Positions 37,867 to 46,757 of a stretch of DNA of 64,000 bases are shown here, piece by piece. The stretch comes from Aeromonas taiwanensis. GTDB taxonomy: Bacteria > Pseudomonadota > Gammaproteobacteria > Enterobacterales > Aeromonadaceae. The stretch's first letter is position 1, and each line of letters opens with the position of its first letter. Below the pieces are notes generated by a model. It did not search any database. It was not told the origin of the DNA and saw only the letters and a list, made by a program, of their open reading frames with translations. Where the stretch lies: positions 1-64,000 of the forward strand of contig NZ_CDDD01000099.1 of assembly GCF_000820165.1 (NCBI RefSeq), written 5' to 3'. Made by a program: the position numbers and the translations under genes.

Positions 37867-39849
37867 CTAGATGCGGCGCAGGCACCACATGAAGTAAGCG
37901 CCCCCTAACAGGGTGGAAACCAGACCGACCGGCACCTCCTGGGGGAAGAGGATCTGCTGGCCGACCCAGTCCGCCGACACCATCAAGAGGGCTCCGAAGC
38001 CCGCCGCTCCGAGCAGGTGCCAGCGCGCCCGCACCAGTCCCATCATCCTGGCCAGGTGCGGTGCCAGCAGGCCGGCGAAGGAGAGCGGACCTATCACCAT
38101 GGTCGCACTGGCGGTGAGCACGGCCACCAGCAGCAGGATGACGAGCTGGGCCCGGTTGAGGCGAATGCCCAGCGCAGTGGCCACCGCCGGCCCCATGGGC
38201 ATCAGATCCAGCCAGCGGCTCACCAGCAGGCAGCCGGCCAGCATCAGCAGCGCCAATGCGGTCAGGCCAAGGGCCACCGGCTGGGTGACATAGTAGGTGG
38301 AGCCGGACATCCAGGAGAGCAGCTGCTGTACCCGCATGTCCCCGTTGGCCAGAGCGATGGCCTGCAGCGGCTCGAACAGCGCCGTGATGGCGATGCCGGA
38401 GAGCAGGATCCGCTCAGGCTGGAACCCGTTCCTGCGGTTGATCAATACCAGCAGCAGCAGGCAGGCGAAGGCGCCCAGCACGCCCCCCAGCAGCATCATG
38501 GGCAGCGGCAGGGCCGGCAGCAAGACCGCGGTGGCAATGACCCCCATAAAGGTGCCACCACTCACCCCCAGCAGTTCGGGGCTCGCCATGGGGTTGATGC
38601 TGACCCGCTGCAGCAGGGTACCCGCCAGGGCCAGCAGCACACCGGCCGCACCGGCTGCCAACGTGCGCGGCAGACGCCACTCCAGCTGGGCCTGCCACCG
38701 CAGCCAGCTCGGCCAGCTCCACCCATCCATCCCCTGCCCGAACAGCAGGGAGGCGACCACCGCGGCTACCAGTCCCAAGAACATCAGGCCAAGCAGGCGG
38801 GATGGCGCGGGATGCCGCGCCACCACCAATCCGGCGGCAGATCTGGGGGTCGACGACTTCACGCTGAGGCGCGGGATCAGCCAGAGCAGCAGTGGTGCCC
38901 CCAGCAGGGCCGTCATGGCGCCGGTCGGGATCAGCACGGGCCAGAAACGGGTCAGGGATTGCAGCAGCAGGTCGGTGGCCGCCAGCAGCAGAGCGCCCAG
39001 CACGGGCGCCCACAACAGGCGCAGCCCGAGCCGCCTCACCCCCAGCATGCGCACCATGACCGGCGCCGCCAGCCCGATGAAACCGATGAGCCCCACCACG
39101 CTCACCACGCAGGCGGTGATGAAGACCGCGAGGCCGAGGCCGGCGAAACGCAGGTGCTTGAGGGAGACTCCCAGGCTGCGCGCGCTGGCATCGTCCAGCT
39201 CCAGCACCGTCAGGGGACGGGCCAGCAGCGCAGCCAGCACACCGGCTGCCAGCAGCCGTGGCAGCAGGTAACTCACCCCGCTCCAGCTGGTCTGGGCCAG
39301 GGAACCGCTGCCCCATACCAGCAGACCCTTGAGCTCCTCCTGGAAGAACAGCAGCAGCCCCAGGCTGATGGCCGCGAGATAGAGGTTGATCACCAGGCCA
39401 GCAAAGACGATGACCACGGGATTGAGCTGGCGGCGCCAGGCCAGGGCGAACACCAGCCCCATGGCGAGGCTCCCCCCCAGCATGGCGATCCACTCTCGCC
39501 CGATCAGCAGCCAGGAGGGGACGAACAGGGTCACCACCATCAGTGCCAGCTGGGCGCCAGAGGCGACCCCCAGGGTGGTGGGCGAGGCGAGCGGGTTGCG
39601 CAGCACCTGCTGCATCAGGGTGCCGGCCAGACCGAGGGCGGCGCCGGCCAGCAGGCAGAGGGCGAGCCGCGGCAGCCAACTGAAATGGATCACCGCCTGG
39701 CGGGCATCCCCCAGCTGCGGCGCGAAGATCGCCTGCCACCAGGCCCCATCCGGCAGCTGGTGGGCCAGATCCCAGCCGGCCAGGGCGAGGGTCAGCAACA
39801 GCAGGGCCAGGCCGGGGCGCAGCAGGGGGACGGGAAGCAACGGGTTCAT
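37867..39849 (-). CDS. fhuB: Ferric hydroxamate ABC transporter permease FhuB
   Basis: 660 residues, the double-length permease typical of FhuB: two FecCD-like halves of about 330 residues and 9-10 helices each. Both halves carry the ATPase-contact motif, GLIGFIGLAAPVMVRMLG in the first and GPLSFAGLLAPHLARMMG in the second. It moves ferric hydroxamates across the inner membrane. Its ATG overlaps the fhuD stop (ATGA). It is the last gene of the five-gene operon. Confidence 0.96.
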   Translation of the reverse strand: MNPLLPVPLLRPGLALLLLTLALAGWDLAHQLPDGAWWQAIFAPQLGDARQAVIHFSWLPRLALCLLAGAALGLAGTLMQQVLRNPLASPTTLGVASGAQLALMVVTLFVPSWLLIGREWIAMLGGSLAMGLVFALAWRRQLNPVVIVFAGLVINLYLAAISLGLLLFFQEELKGLLVWGSGSLAQTSWSGVSYLLPRLLAAGVLAALLARPLTVLELDDASARSLGVSLKHLRFAGLGLAVFITACVVSVVGLIGFIGLAAPVMVRMLGVRRLGLRLLWAPVLGALLLAATDLLLQSLTRFWPVLIPTGAMTALLGAPLLLWLIPRLSVKSSTPRSAAGLVVARHPAPSRLLGLMFLGLVAAVVASLLFGQGMDGWSWPSWLRWQAQLEWRLPRTLAAGAAGVLLALAGTLLQRVSINPMASPELLGVSGGTFMGVIATAVLLPALPLPMMLLGGVLGAFACLLLLVLINRRNGFQPERILLSGIAITALFEPLQAIALANGDMRVQQLLSWMSGSTYYVTQPVALGLTALALLMLAGCLLVSRWLDLMPMGPAVATALGIRLNRAQLVILLLVAVLTASATMVIGPLSFAGLLAPHLARMMGLVRARWHLLGAAGFGALLMVSADWVGQQILFPQEVPVGLVSTLLGGAYFMWCLRRI

Positions 39850-40784
39850 CGGGTGGCCCCCTTGGCGGTCACATGGGTTGCCGGTGCGAGAGAAGGCTCC
39901 CCTTGCAGGGCCCCGCTCAGCAGCTCGGCGAAACGGCGGGCGGCGAGCAAGCCGCCGAAACTCCAGACGGCGGGCAGGTGCATGACCTTGCCCTGCTTCA
40001 CCAGGGGCAGATGCTGCCAGAGACCTGGCTCCTGCAGCCGTTCACCCACCCCCACGGGGATGGGGTCGACCACCACCAGCCGGGCGTCTGGCAGGGCCAG
40101 GAACTGTTCCAGGCTGACCACGGAGAAGCCCCAGGCATTGGTCTCCCCCTGCCAGGCGTTGCACAGCCCCAGCCTTTGCATCACCGCCTCGAACAGGCTG
40201 TGGCGACCAAACACCCGCACGTGGCGTTCGTCGATAAACTGCACCACCAGCAGGGGTTGCGTGTCGGCGGGCACCTGCTCCTTCATCCGTGCCAGATCCC
40301 GCTCCAACGCGGTGAGCAGTTGCTCGGCCTCGGCGCTCTTGCCCACCAGCGAGGCGATGGTCCGGGTCGCCTCGTGCAGCCGTTGCCAGAGATCCGCATC
40401 GGGTTCATAGAGGGCGATGGACTGCACCGGGGCGATGCGAGAGAGGCTGGGTTCCAGCGACGCCATCAGGGGCGAGATGAGGATGAGATCGGGTTTGAGC
40501 TCCGCCAGCAACTCGCGATTGGGCTGCATCCGCAGGCCGATGTCCACCACCTTTGCCGGCAGTGCCGGCTCCCCTACCCAGGCGCGGTAGGAAGCCACGT
40601 CCCCCATGGCCAGCGGCGTGACGCCGAGGGCCAGCAGGGTTTCCGCGACCGTCCAGTCGACGGTCGCGATGCGGGGGATGGATTGGGCGTGTTGTTCGGT
40701 CGCCACAGCTTGTGACTCGGCCAGTGCCGCCAGCGGCAACAACAGGCTGACAAGGCAGGGCGCCATCTTCAATAAACGGTTCAA
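39846..40784 (-). CDS. fhuD: Ferric hydroxamate-binding periplasmic protein FhuD
   Basis: About 312 residues, a class III (helical-backbone) siderophore-binding protein with RIATVDWTVAETLLALGVTP near the N-terminus, close to FhuD. I chose a TTG start preceded by GGGGGGA, giving a signal peptide MNRLLKMAPCLVSLLLPLAA. An ATG at 40823 overlapping fhuC and one at 40766 are alternatives. It carries the ferric siderophore to FhuB. It lies 13 bp after fhuC and overlaps fhuB by 4 bp. Confidence 0.92.
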   Translation of the reverse strand: MNRLLKMAPCLVSLLLPLAALAESQAVATEQHAQSIPRIATVDWTVAETLLALGVTPLAMGDVASYRAWVGEPALPAKVVDIGLRMQPNRELLAELKPDLILISPLMASLEPSLSRIAPVQSIALYEPDADLWQRLHEATRTIASLVGKSAEAEQLLTALERDLARMKEQVPADTQPLLVVQFIDERHVRVFGRHSLFEAVMQRLGLCNAWQGETNAWGFSVVSLEQFLALPDARLVVVDPIPVGVGERLQEPGLWQHLPLVKQGKVMHLPAVWSFGGLLAARRFAELLSGALQGEPSLAPATHVTAKGATR

Positions 40785-40797
40785 GAGATCCCCCCGG

Positions 40798-41562
40798 TCA
40801 GACGATGGCGATGGCGTGGTCATGGGCCGGATGGCGAATGACCTCCATGGGGATGCCGTAGATGTCGTGCAGGGTCTCGCTGGTCATGATCCGCTCGGGC
40901 TCGCCGTGGGTCAGCAGGCGGCCGCTGTGCAGCGCCACCAGCCGATCGCAGAAGCGGGACGCCATGTTGATGTCGTGAATGACGATGATGACCCCGAGGT
41001 TGAGCTGGCGGCTCAACTGCCTGACGAGGGTGAGTACCTCCACCTGATGGGCCACGTCCAGGGCGGCCAGGGGTTCGTCCAGCAGGATGAAGCGGCTCTC
41101 CTGGGCCAGCAGCATGGCGAGCCAGACCCGGCCCCGCTCGCCACCGGAGAGGGTATCCACCAGTCGATCGGCGAAAGGCTCGGTGTGGGTCAGGGCGATG
41201 GCCCGATCGACCTGGCGGTGATCCTCAGCCCCCATGCGCCCCAGCAGGCCGCGCCAGGGGTAGCGCCCCATCTCCACCAGCTCGCGGCCGAGCAGGTTCT
41301 CGGCGCTCGGCAGGTGCTGGGGCAGATAGGCCACCTGGCGGGCGAACTCCCGGTTGCCCCACTCGGACAGCGGCTTGTCGTCGAACCGGATCTCGCCTCC
41401 ACTCAGGGGCTGCTGGCGGGCCAGCAGCTTGAGCAGGGTCGACTTGCCAGAACCGTTGTGGCCGATGAGGCCATAGACCTGGCCCTGCTCGAAACGCAGG
41501 TCGGTGGGGTGAAGCAATGGGCGATCGTTCACCACAAAGCTCGCGGCTTTCATCTCGAACAT
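40798..41562 (-). CDS. fhuC: Ferric hydroxamate ABC transporter ATPase FhuC
   Basis: 254 residues. Walker [20 protein letters not shown], signature LSGGERGRVWLAMLLAQ, Walker B FILLDEPLAALD and the switch histidine VIHDINMA are intact. The sequence is typical of iron-siderophore importers. AGGAA precedes the ATG at 41562; a second ATG 9 bp inside is possible. It energizes FhuB. It is preceded by the exporter gene with a 46-bp gap. Confidence 0.96.
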   Translation of the reverse strand: MFEMKAASFVVNDRPLLHPTDLRFEQGQVYGLIGHNGSGKSTLLKLLARQQPLSGGEIRFDDKPLSEWGNREFARQVAYLPQHLPSAENLLGRELVEMGRYPWRGLLGRMGAEDHRQVDRAIALTHTEPFADRLVDTLSGGERGRVWLAMLLAQESRFILLDEPLAALDVAHQVEVLTLVRQLSRQLNLGVIIVIHDINMASRFCDRLVALHSGRLLTHGEPERIMTSETLHDIYGIPMEVIRHPAHDHAIAIV

Positions 41563-41608
41563 AAGCAATTCCTGTGCTGGCTTGCTGCCAGTCTCATCGG
41601 AGCCAGCA

Positions 41609-43255
41609 TCAGGCCGGCACTTCGCTATCCAGGTGGGCGACCGCATCCCGGCTCACCTGCTCGCGCCGCTCGCCGAGCAGCTCGGTGAGCCGGCCCTGGC
41701 GCATCTCCAGCAGGCGATCGGCCTGGGAGAAGTAGAGATCGTCGTGGCTGATGGCGATCACCGTCTTGCCCATCTCCTTGAGACGCGGCAGCAGCACCTG
41801 ATAGAAGATGCGGCGGAACTGGGGATCCTGATCCGCCGCCCATTCGTCGAACAGCATCACCTCGCGCTGCTCCGCCAGCGCCAGCAGCAGGGCAACCCGC
41901 TTGCGCTGCCCCTGGGAGAGGTCGATGTCGGTGATGAAGTCATCCTCGATGCGCAACTTGCTCCCCATCTGCAGACGCTCCAGCCACTCGGCTATCAGCG
42001 CGTCCTTGGGCTCGGGCCCCAGCAGGTGCTGGAACAGGTGGTAGTCGGTGAAGATAGCGGAGAAGAGCGCCAGGTAGGCGTTGCGATCCGCGACGGGCTC
42101 CCCGTCCAGCAGGATCCGGCCAGAGACAGGCTGATAGAGCCCGGTCAGCAGCATGGCCAGGGTCGACTTGCCGGAGCCGTTGCCCCCGATGATGAAGATC
42201 TGCTCTCCCTTCTCGATGGCCAGATTGACGGGACCCACGGCGAAGCCACCCTCCCCCGGATAGTGAAAGCTCACCTGCTCCAGCTCGATGCGCCGCCAGG
42301 CGCGGGGGGCCGGCGGCAGCGGGAACTCGGATCTGGGCTCGGCCAGAGTCAGGGCCGCAATCTTGTCAAACGCCACCTGGGCGGCGATCAGGGTCGGCAG
42401 GGCACCGATCCCCTGCAGCAAGGGGGTGCGCAGAAACAGCAGGGTCAGGGCAAAGGTGGCGGCCACATTGGTGTTGGCCCAGCCCAGGCTGTTCGCCAGG
42501 AAGAAGACCAGGCCGATGGCCCCCAGCATCATGATGTTCGACCAGTTCACCGCGCTCAGGTGGTAGGTGTCGGCGCGGATGATCTCCTGGCGGTAGTCCC
42601 GGGCATTCTGTTCATAGAGCTGGTGGTAGACGAAATGCGCCCGCTCGCGATTGAGAGCCAGCTCCTTGCTGCCGGCGATGATGGACTGGTAGTTCTGGTA
42701 GAGCTTGTCTTCCGCCAACCGCATGCGCGATAGATGGCGATAGACATGGTTCACCAGCAGCCAGCCCACCACCATGGTGACGGTGACCCAGAGCGCGGTG
42801 ACGGTGAGCAGGGAGGGAGAGAGCCAGCCGAGGTAGATGACGGATCCCAGGGTCAGCACCAGCCCCTGCACCAGCTCCGGCAGGCGCACGAAGGCGATGG
42901 TGATCTGGCCGATGTCGCTGGAGAGGGAGGCCAGGAGCGGCCCCTGCCCTATCTGGCGAATGCGGGCGACGTCGGTATCCAGCAGCTGCTTGAGCAGGCG
43001 ACCGCGCAGCTGATAGACGAAGTGATGACCCAGAGTGGTCAGGGCCAGCTGGGCGCCCAGGGTGACAACAAGCAGCAGGACAATGAGGCCGAGCAGCTGG
43101 CCGAGGATCGGCAGCGGATCGCCAGAAGATTCGATAAGAGATTGATTGATAAAAGCAATGACGCCTATGCCGCTCACCGCACTGAGCAGGCTGAGCAGGA
43201 CGATGGCGATGAAGGGCCAACGGTATTGGCGGTAAACCAGTGACAAGAGTTCCAT
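41609..43255 (-). CDS. yojI: Peptide/siderophore ABC exporter, YojI-like
   Basis: 548 residues; E. coli YojI has 547 and is alike from end to end, beginning [20 protein letters not shown]. Six membrane helices are followed by a fused ATPase domain with [37 protein letters not shown] and [10 protein letters not shown]. coli YojI exports microcin J25 with TolC, and the family includes cyclic-peptide and siderophore exporters (SyrD, PvdE). Here it sits inside the siderophore uptake operon, between fhuA and fhuC. Its substrate may be the FhuA ligand or a peptide that enters through FhuA; this is inference. Confidence 0.92.
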   Translation of the reverse strand: MELLSLVYRQYRWPFIAIVLLSLLSAVSGIGVIAFINQSLIESSGDPLPILGQLLGLIVLLLVVTLGAQLALTTLGHHFVYQLRGRLLKQLLDTDVARIRQIGQGPLLASLSSDIGQITIAFVRLPELVQGLVLTLGSVIYLGWLSPSLLTVTALWVTVTMVVGWLLVNHVYRHLSRMRLAEDKLYQNYQSIIAGSKELALNRERAHFVYHQLYEQNARDYRQEIIRADTYHLSAVNWSNIMMLGAIGLVFFLANSLGWANTNVAATFALTLLFLRTPLLQGIGALPTLIAAQVAFDKIAALTLAEPRSEFPLPPAPRAWRRIELEQVSFHYPGEGGFAVGPVNLAIEKGEQIFIIGGNGSGKSTLAMLLTGLYQPVSGRILLDGEPVADRNAYLALFSAIFTDYHLFQHLLGPEPKDALIAEWLERLQMGSKLRIEDDFITDIDLSQGQRKRVALLLALAEQREVMLFDEWAADQDPQFRRIFYQVLLPRLKEMGKTVIAISHDDLYFSQADRLLEMRQGRLTELLGERREQVSRDAVAHLDSEVPA

Positions 43256-43316
43256 GACAGGCCTGTAGACAGAAAGAAGGAGGGCAGGAGCCTGATGCCC
43301 CCGCCCGGCCTGGATC

Positions 43317-45425
43317 TTACCAGCGGTAGTTGACGGAGCCGACTATGCTGCGCGGCTCGCCGTAGTAGCAGTAGTAGTCACAGCTCGCCACATAGGTGTC
43401 GTCCAGCAGGTTGTTCACGTTGATCTGGGCACGCCAGTTCTTGGCGAAGTCATACCCGATCATCGCATCCCACACGGTCTGGGCCGGCACTTCGGCGGAG
43501 CCATAAATGGGATTGTAATTGGCATCCACGGCACCTATGCCAACGCTGGAGCCGATGTAGCGTACCCCGGAGCCCACTTCCAGCCCGGCGACCGGACCCT
43601 GCTGCACCTTGTAGTTGCCCCAGAAGGAGGCCTGGTGACGCGGGATCAGGCTGGCACGGCGATCGCCGTGGCCGGTGTCGTTGGTCTTGGCATCGGTGTA
43701 GGTATAGGCAGCGGTCAGACGCAGGGCCTCGGTGGCCTGCACGCTCCCTTCCAGTTCGATGCCCTGGGAGGTCACTTCACCCGCCTGGGTCTGCTGGCCG
43801 GATCCGGTGGAGACGAGGGAGTTGGTCTGCTCCAGATCGAACAGCGCCAGGTTGATGTAGCCATCGAGGAAGCTGGGGGCGTACTTGATGCCCGTCTCGT
43901 ACAGCTTGCCTTCCAGCGGCTTGTAGGAGTTCTTGGTGTTCGGGTCTATGCCCGGCAGCACTTCGAACGACTCCGCATAGGCGAAGTACGGGGAGAGGCC
44001 GTTGTCGGCCAGGTACATCAGGCTGCCGGAGAGCGAGAGGTTGTCGTCATACTGCTTCTCGTTCTTGCTGGTGGCCTCGCTGACGTTGTGGGTCTCCACA
44101 TAGTCGAAGCGGCCACCGGCGGTCAGCAACCAGCGGTCGTCCCAGCGGATCTGGTGCTGGGCATAGAGGCCGCTCTGACCCTTGGTGTTTTTCTGGTAGG
44201 TGGCGGTGGATTCGTCGAAGCCGGGGAAGCCGCTGTAATCCGGGTTCATGGTGTTGATGGAGCCCATGCCGTAGTTGTCGGCTTCGTCCCCTTCATTCAC
44301 ATGGCGCTGCAGATCGATCCCCATCAGCAGGGTCTGCTCGGTGCGATCCGTGTTCCAGTACCCCACCAGCTGGTTGTCCATGGTGGCACTCTTGGTGTCG
44401 CCGTCACGGTAGACCAGACCGCGATAGGCGGTAGTGCCCTGATAGGTCGGGAAGATGTAGGTCTGGCGCAGCAGCAGATCGTTGTAGTTGAAGCGGACGT
44501 TCTGCTTGAACTCCCAGGTCTGGTTGATCTGGTGAGTCAGCTCGTACCCCGCCGAGATCTGGGTGTTGCGGTTGCGATCGTAGCCCGGCTGGCTCAGGTT
44601 GGTGCTGGGATCGATCTGGCCACCCGAGGTGTTCAGGGTGCCGTAGACGGGGAAGAAGCCGTTGGTGGGCACCCCTTCATCGTGCAGGAAGCTGGAGAGC
44701 AGGGTCAGGCTGGTGCTATCCGAAATATCCAGGGTCACGCTTGGCGCCAGATAGGCGCGCTCGCTGTAGGTACCGTCCAGCACGCCGTCCCGCTCCTTAT
44801 AGAGGGCGACCATGCGATAACGGCTGTTGTCGGCCAGATCGTCGGAGACATCCACCCCGACCTGACGCAGATCCCGACTGCCCAGCTGCAGGTTGACCAG
44901 CCCCTGCGGGGTCGCGGTGGGACGCTTGCTGATGGAATTGATCACGCCGCCGGGAGGGGCTTCGCCATAGAGGATGGAGGCAGGGCCCTTCAGCACTTCC
45001 ACGCTCTCCAGACCGAAGGGTTCCGGGGTCCAGACATAGTAGCCGGTACCGAACAGGCGGTTGCCATCCAGATAGGAGGCAGCATCGAAGCCACGCACCT
45101 TGAACCAGTCGGTATTGTTGTCGGAGCCATAGAGGCCGGTGAGGATGCCGGAGCGGTAACGCACGGACTCGTCCAGCTGCTGCACGGCGTGTTGATCCAG
45201 CTCTTCGCGATTGACCACGGAGACGGCACGCGGGGTCTCGGCCATGGGCACCTCGACCTTCATCGCTGTCCCGGTCACCACCATGGTCTCGCCGGCCTTG
45301 GGCAGCTCTTTATCCGCTTGCTCTGCAGCCAGCGCCGGCAGGGTCGCCAGCAGGCAGGAGAGCGGCAACAGCCGGGCACCTCGTTTTCGCATCACTGCAT
45401 TCGGGGTATTTTTTTGCGCAATCAT
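43317..45425 (-). CDS. fhuA: TonB-dependent ferric hydroxamate receptor, FhuA-type
   Basis: 702 residues. A signal peptide ends near [11 protein letters not shown] TonB box-like ETMVVTG (about 47-53) is followed by a plug domain with [15 protein letters not shown] and [21 protein letters not shown], then a 22-strand barrel ending in NYRW with the terminal aromatic residue. It is the outer-membrane entry for ferrichrome-like siderophores, and family phages and microcins may use it. The start has only a weak ribosome site; an ATG 33 bp inside is possible. A Fur-box-like sequence lies 134 bp upstream. Confidence 0.9.
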   Translation of the reverse strand: MIAQKNTPNAVMRKRGARLLPLSCLLATLPALAAEQADKELPKAGETMVVTGTAMKVEVPMAETPRAVSVVNREELDQHAVQQLDESVRYRSGILTGLYGSDNNTDWFKVRGFDAASYLDGNRLFGTGYYVWTPEPFGLESVEVLKGPASILYGEAPPGGVINSISKRPTATPQGLVNLQLGSRDLRQVGVDVSDDLADNSRYRMVALYKERDGVLDGTYSERAYLAPSVTLDISDSTSLTLLSSFLHDEGVPTNGFFPVYGTLNTSGGQIDPSTNLSQPGYDRNRNTQISAGYELTHQINQTWEFKQNVRFNYNDLLLRQTYIFPTYQGTTAYRGLVYRDGDTKSATMDNQLVGYWNTDRTEQTLLMGIDLQRHVNEGDEADNYGMGSINTMNPDYSGFPGFDESTATYQKNTKGQSGLYAQHQIRWDDRWLLTAGGRFDYVETHNVSEATSKNEKQYDDNLSLSGSLMYLADNGLSPYFAYAESFEVLPGIDPNTKNSYKPLEGKLYETGIKYAPSFLDGYINLALFDLEQTNSLVSTGSGQQTQAGEVTSQGIELEGSVQATEALRLTAAYTYTDAKTNDTGHGDRRASLIPRHQASFWGNYKVQQGPVAGLEVGSGVRYIGSSVGIGAVDANYNPIYGSAEVPAQTVWDAMIGYDFAKNWRAQINVNNLLDDTYVASCDYYCYYGEPRSIVGSVNYRW

Positions 45426-45558
45426 ATAAGTGTCTCAAATATCAACAAGTTATGTTTTGGTTTCTTATTATTGGCGCCCTGTGCTGCCGGTCTGCCCGAC
45501 GCCTTAGGCGAATAAAGCAGCGTCATGCTACTACAGGAGCCATGATCGAATCGATTCA

Positions 45559-45577
45559 ATAATTGCTAATCATTTGC
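45559..45577 (-). promoter_or_regulatory. Fur-box-like site before fhuA
   Basis: On the minus strand GCAAATGATTAGCAATTAT matches the 19-bp Fur consensus GATAATGATAATCATTATC at roughly 12 positions. It lies upstream of the fhuA start in the divergent fhuA/mioC gap. Iron repression of the fhu operon is expected but not shown. Confidence 0.5.
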
Positions 45578-45709
45578 ATCTGTATTGTTATCCGTCATAT
45601 CAACGATGAGTTTTCACGAAGAAGGGACTCATTCGTATGGGGATGGAGAGGAAGGAGAGAAAATGAAGGTCACAGGGGCCGTTTCACCCTAAAAAGTCGG
45701 GCAGGATCC

Positions 45710-45741
45710 TTATCCCCAAGCTTTATCCATATTTATCCACA
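45710..45741 (+). promoter_or_regulatory. DnaA boxes before mioC
   Basis: A perfect DnaA box TTATCCACA (45733-45741) has a one-mismatch box TTATCCATA (45723-45731) and another TTATCCCCA (45710-45718) next to it. In E. coli the mioC promoter is also bound by DnaA, linking transcription towards oriC to initiation. Confidence 0.8.
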
Positions 45742-45798
45742 TGCTTTGGCGGTAAGATCCCGGCTCTTCACCCTTTCGATAACATCAGGATCCATTCC

Positions 45799-46248
45799 AT
45801 GGCCAAACTCAACCTCGTCGTCGGCTCCATGCTGGGAGCCTCCGAATATGTCGCAGATCATGTGGCCAGCCTGCTGGAACAGGCGGGTCATCAAGCCGAG
45901 ATCCACAACCCCGCCAGCCTGGCCAGGATCCTGTCCGAGCCCCAGGCCATCCTGCTGGTGATCACCTCCACCCATGGAGCAGGGGATGTACCCGACAATC
46001 TGCAGCCCTTCGCCCGGGATCTTGCCGAGCAGCATCCGGATCTCAACGCATTGAAATATGGGGTGATCGCCTTGGGGGATCGCAGCTATGACACCTTCTG
46101 CCAGGGTGGAAAGACGCTGGATCGTCTGCTGGCGGAGTGCGGGGCCGCCAGGATCGGGGACCGTCTGGAGATAGATGTCACCCAGCACGAGATCCCGGAA
46201 GATGCTGCCGAAGCCTGGATCCACGACTGGATGGCCTTGATCGCCTGA
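45799..46248 (+). CDS. mioC: Flavodoxin-like protein MioC
   Basis: 149 residues (E. coli MioC 147). It is a flavodoxin fold with FMN-binding segments VVGSMLGASEYVADHV, ITSTHGAGDVPDNLQPF and ALGDRSYDTFCQGG. MioC is an FMN protein known from biotin synthase work. Transcription from its promoter runs into oriC. The gene is unusually rich in GATC (about 13 sites in 450 bp). Confidence 0.95.
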   Translation: MAKLNLVVGSMLGASEYVADHVASLLEQAGHQAEIHNPASLARILSEPQAILLVITSTHGAGDVPDNLQPFARDLAEQHPDLNALKYGVIALGDRSYDTFCQGGKTLDRLLAECGAARIGDRLEIDVTQHEIPEDAAEAWIHDWMALIA

Positions 46249-46757
46249 TCAGGAGGTGGGAGATCCGGTCACAGCCCCCGATCTCCCCCGTTTATCCCCA
46301 GATCCCTATCCACCAGGTTATTAACAGGTAGATCCGCAGAAGTTGTTCCCGCCTGCTCCCCAGACGCCTCCGGATAAATGTGTATAACTACGGTGTAAAG
46401 CTCTGCAAAACCTATAGTTATTCATGTATTAGATCCAAACCAAGACCGGTCTGTGTATAAAAACCCGGGTTATCCCCCCGTTCACCGCCCCTGGATCCAA
46501 GCTTTTCCACAAGCAGCGATCGCCTTTAAGCGAATGATCTTTATGATCAAAAATGGCTTATCAACAGAAGTTCCGGATCCTAATAAAAGATCCAGTAAAA
46601 GATCGATCTAAAGATCCTTAAGATCTATTTAGGAGATCCCTGATCCATACTGATCCTGAAGTAGACGTTCCCCTCCGGATGCTAAACAGATAGAATGATC
46701 CGCCCTTCAGACCAGGCAAATAAAGATCTTCAGGCGTGCAGATCAAGGTGATCCCCA
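46249..46757. other. Replication origin oriC, E. coli type
   Basis: The gap between mioC and mnmG holds about 23 GATC sites in 509 bp. DnaA boxes by eye are TTATACACA on the minus strand at 46379-46387 and 46452-46460, TTATCAACA at 46558-46566, TTTTCCACA at 46503-46511, TTATCCCCA at 46292-46300 and TTATTAACA at 46318-46326. On the mnmG side (46570-46660) the minus strand has repeats GATCTTTTACTGG, GATCTTTTATTAG and GATCTTAAGGATC. These resemble the E. coli 13-mers such as GATCTCTTATTAG and mark the likely unwinding element. Confidence 0.93.

Noticed and set aside
38017-40410. A 797-codon plus-strand frame across fhuB-fhuD
   Set aside because: It is very rich in Gln, Arg and His repeats and antisense to the fhu genes, so it is a shadow frame.
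41575-41608. An inverted repeat TGCTGGCT/AGCCAGCA between yojI and fhuC as a terminator
   Set aside because: The stem is only 8 bp with an 18-base loop and no T-run; it lies within a tightly spaced operon.
46418-46426. A further DnaA box TTATTCATG in oriC
   Set aside because: It has two mismatches to TTATNCACA at the most conserved positions, so it was left out of the box list.
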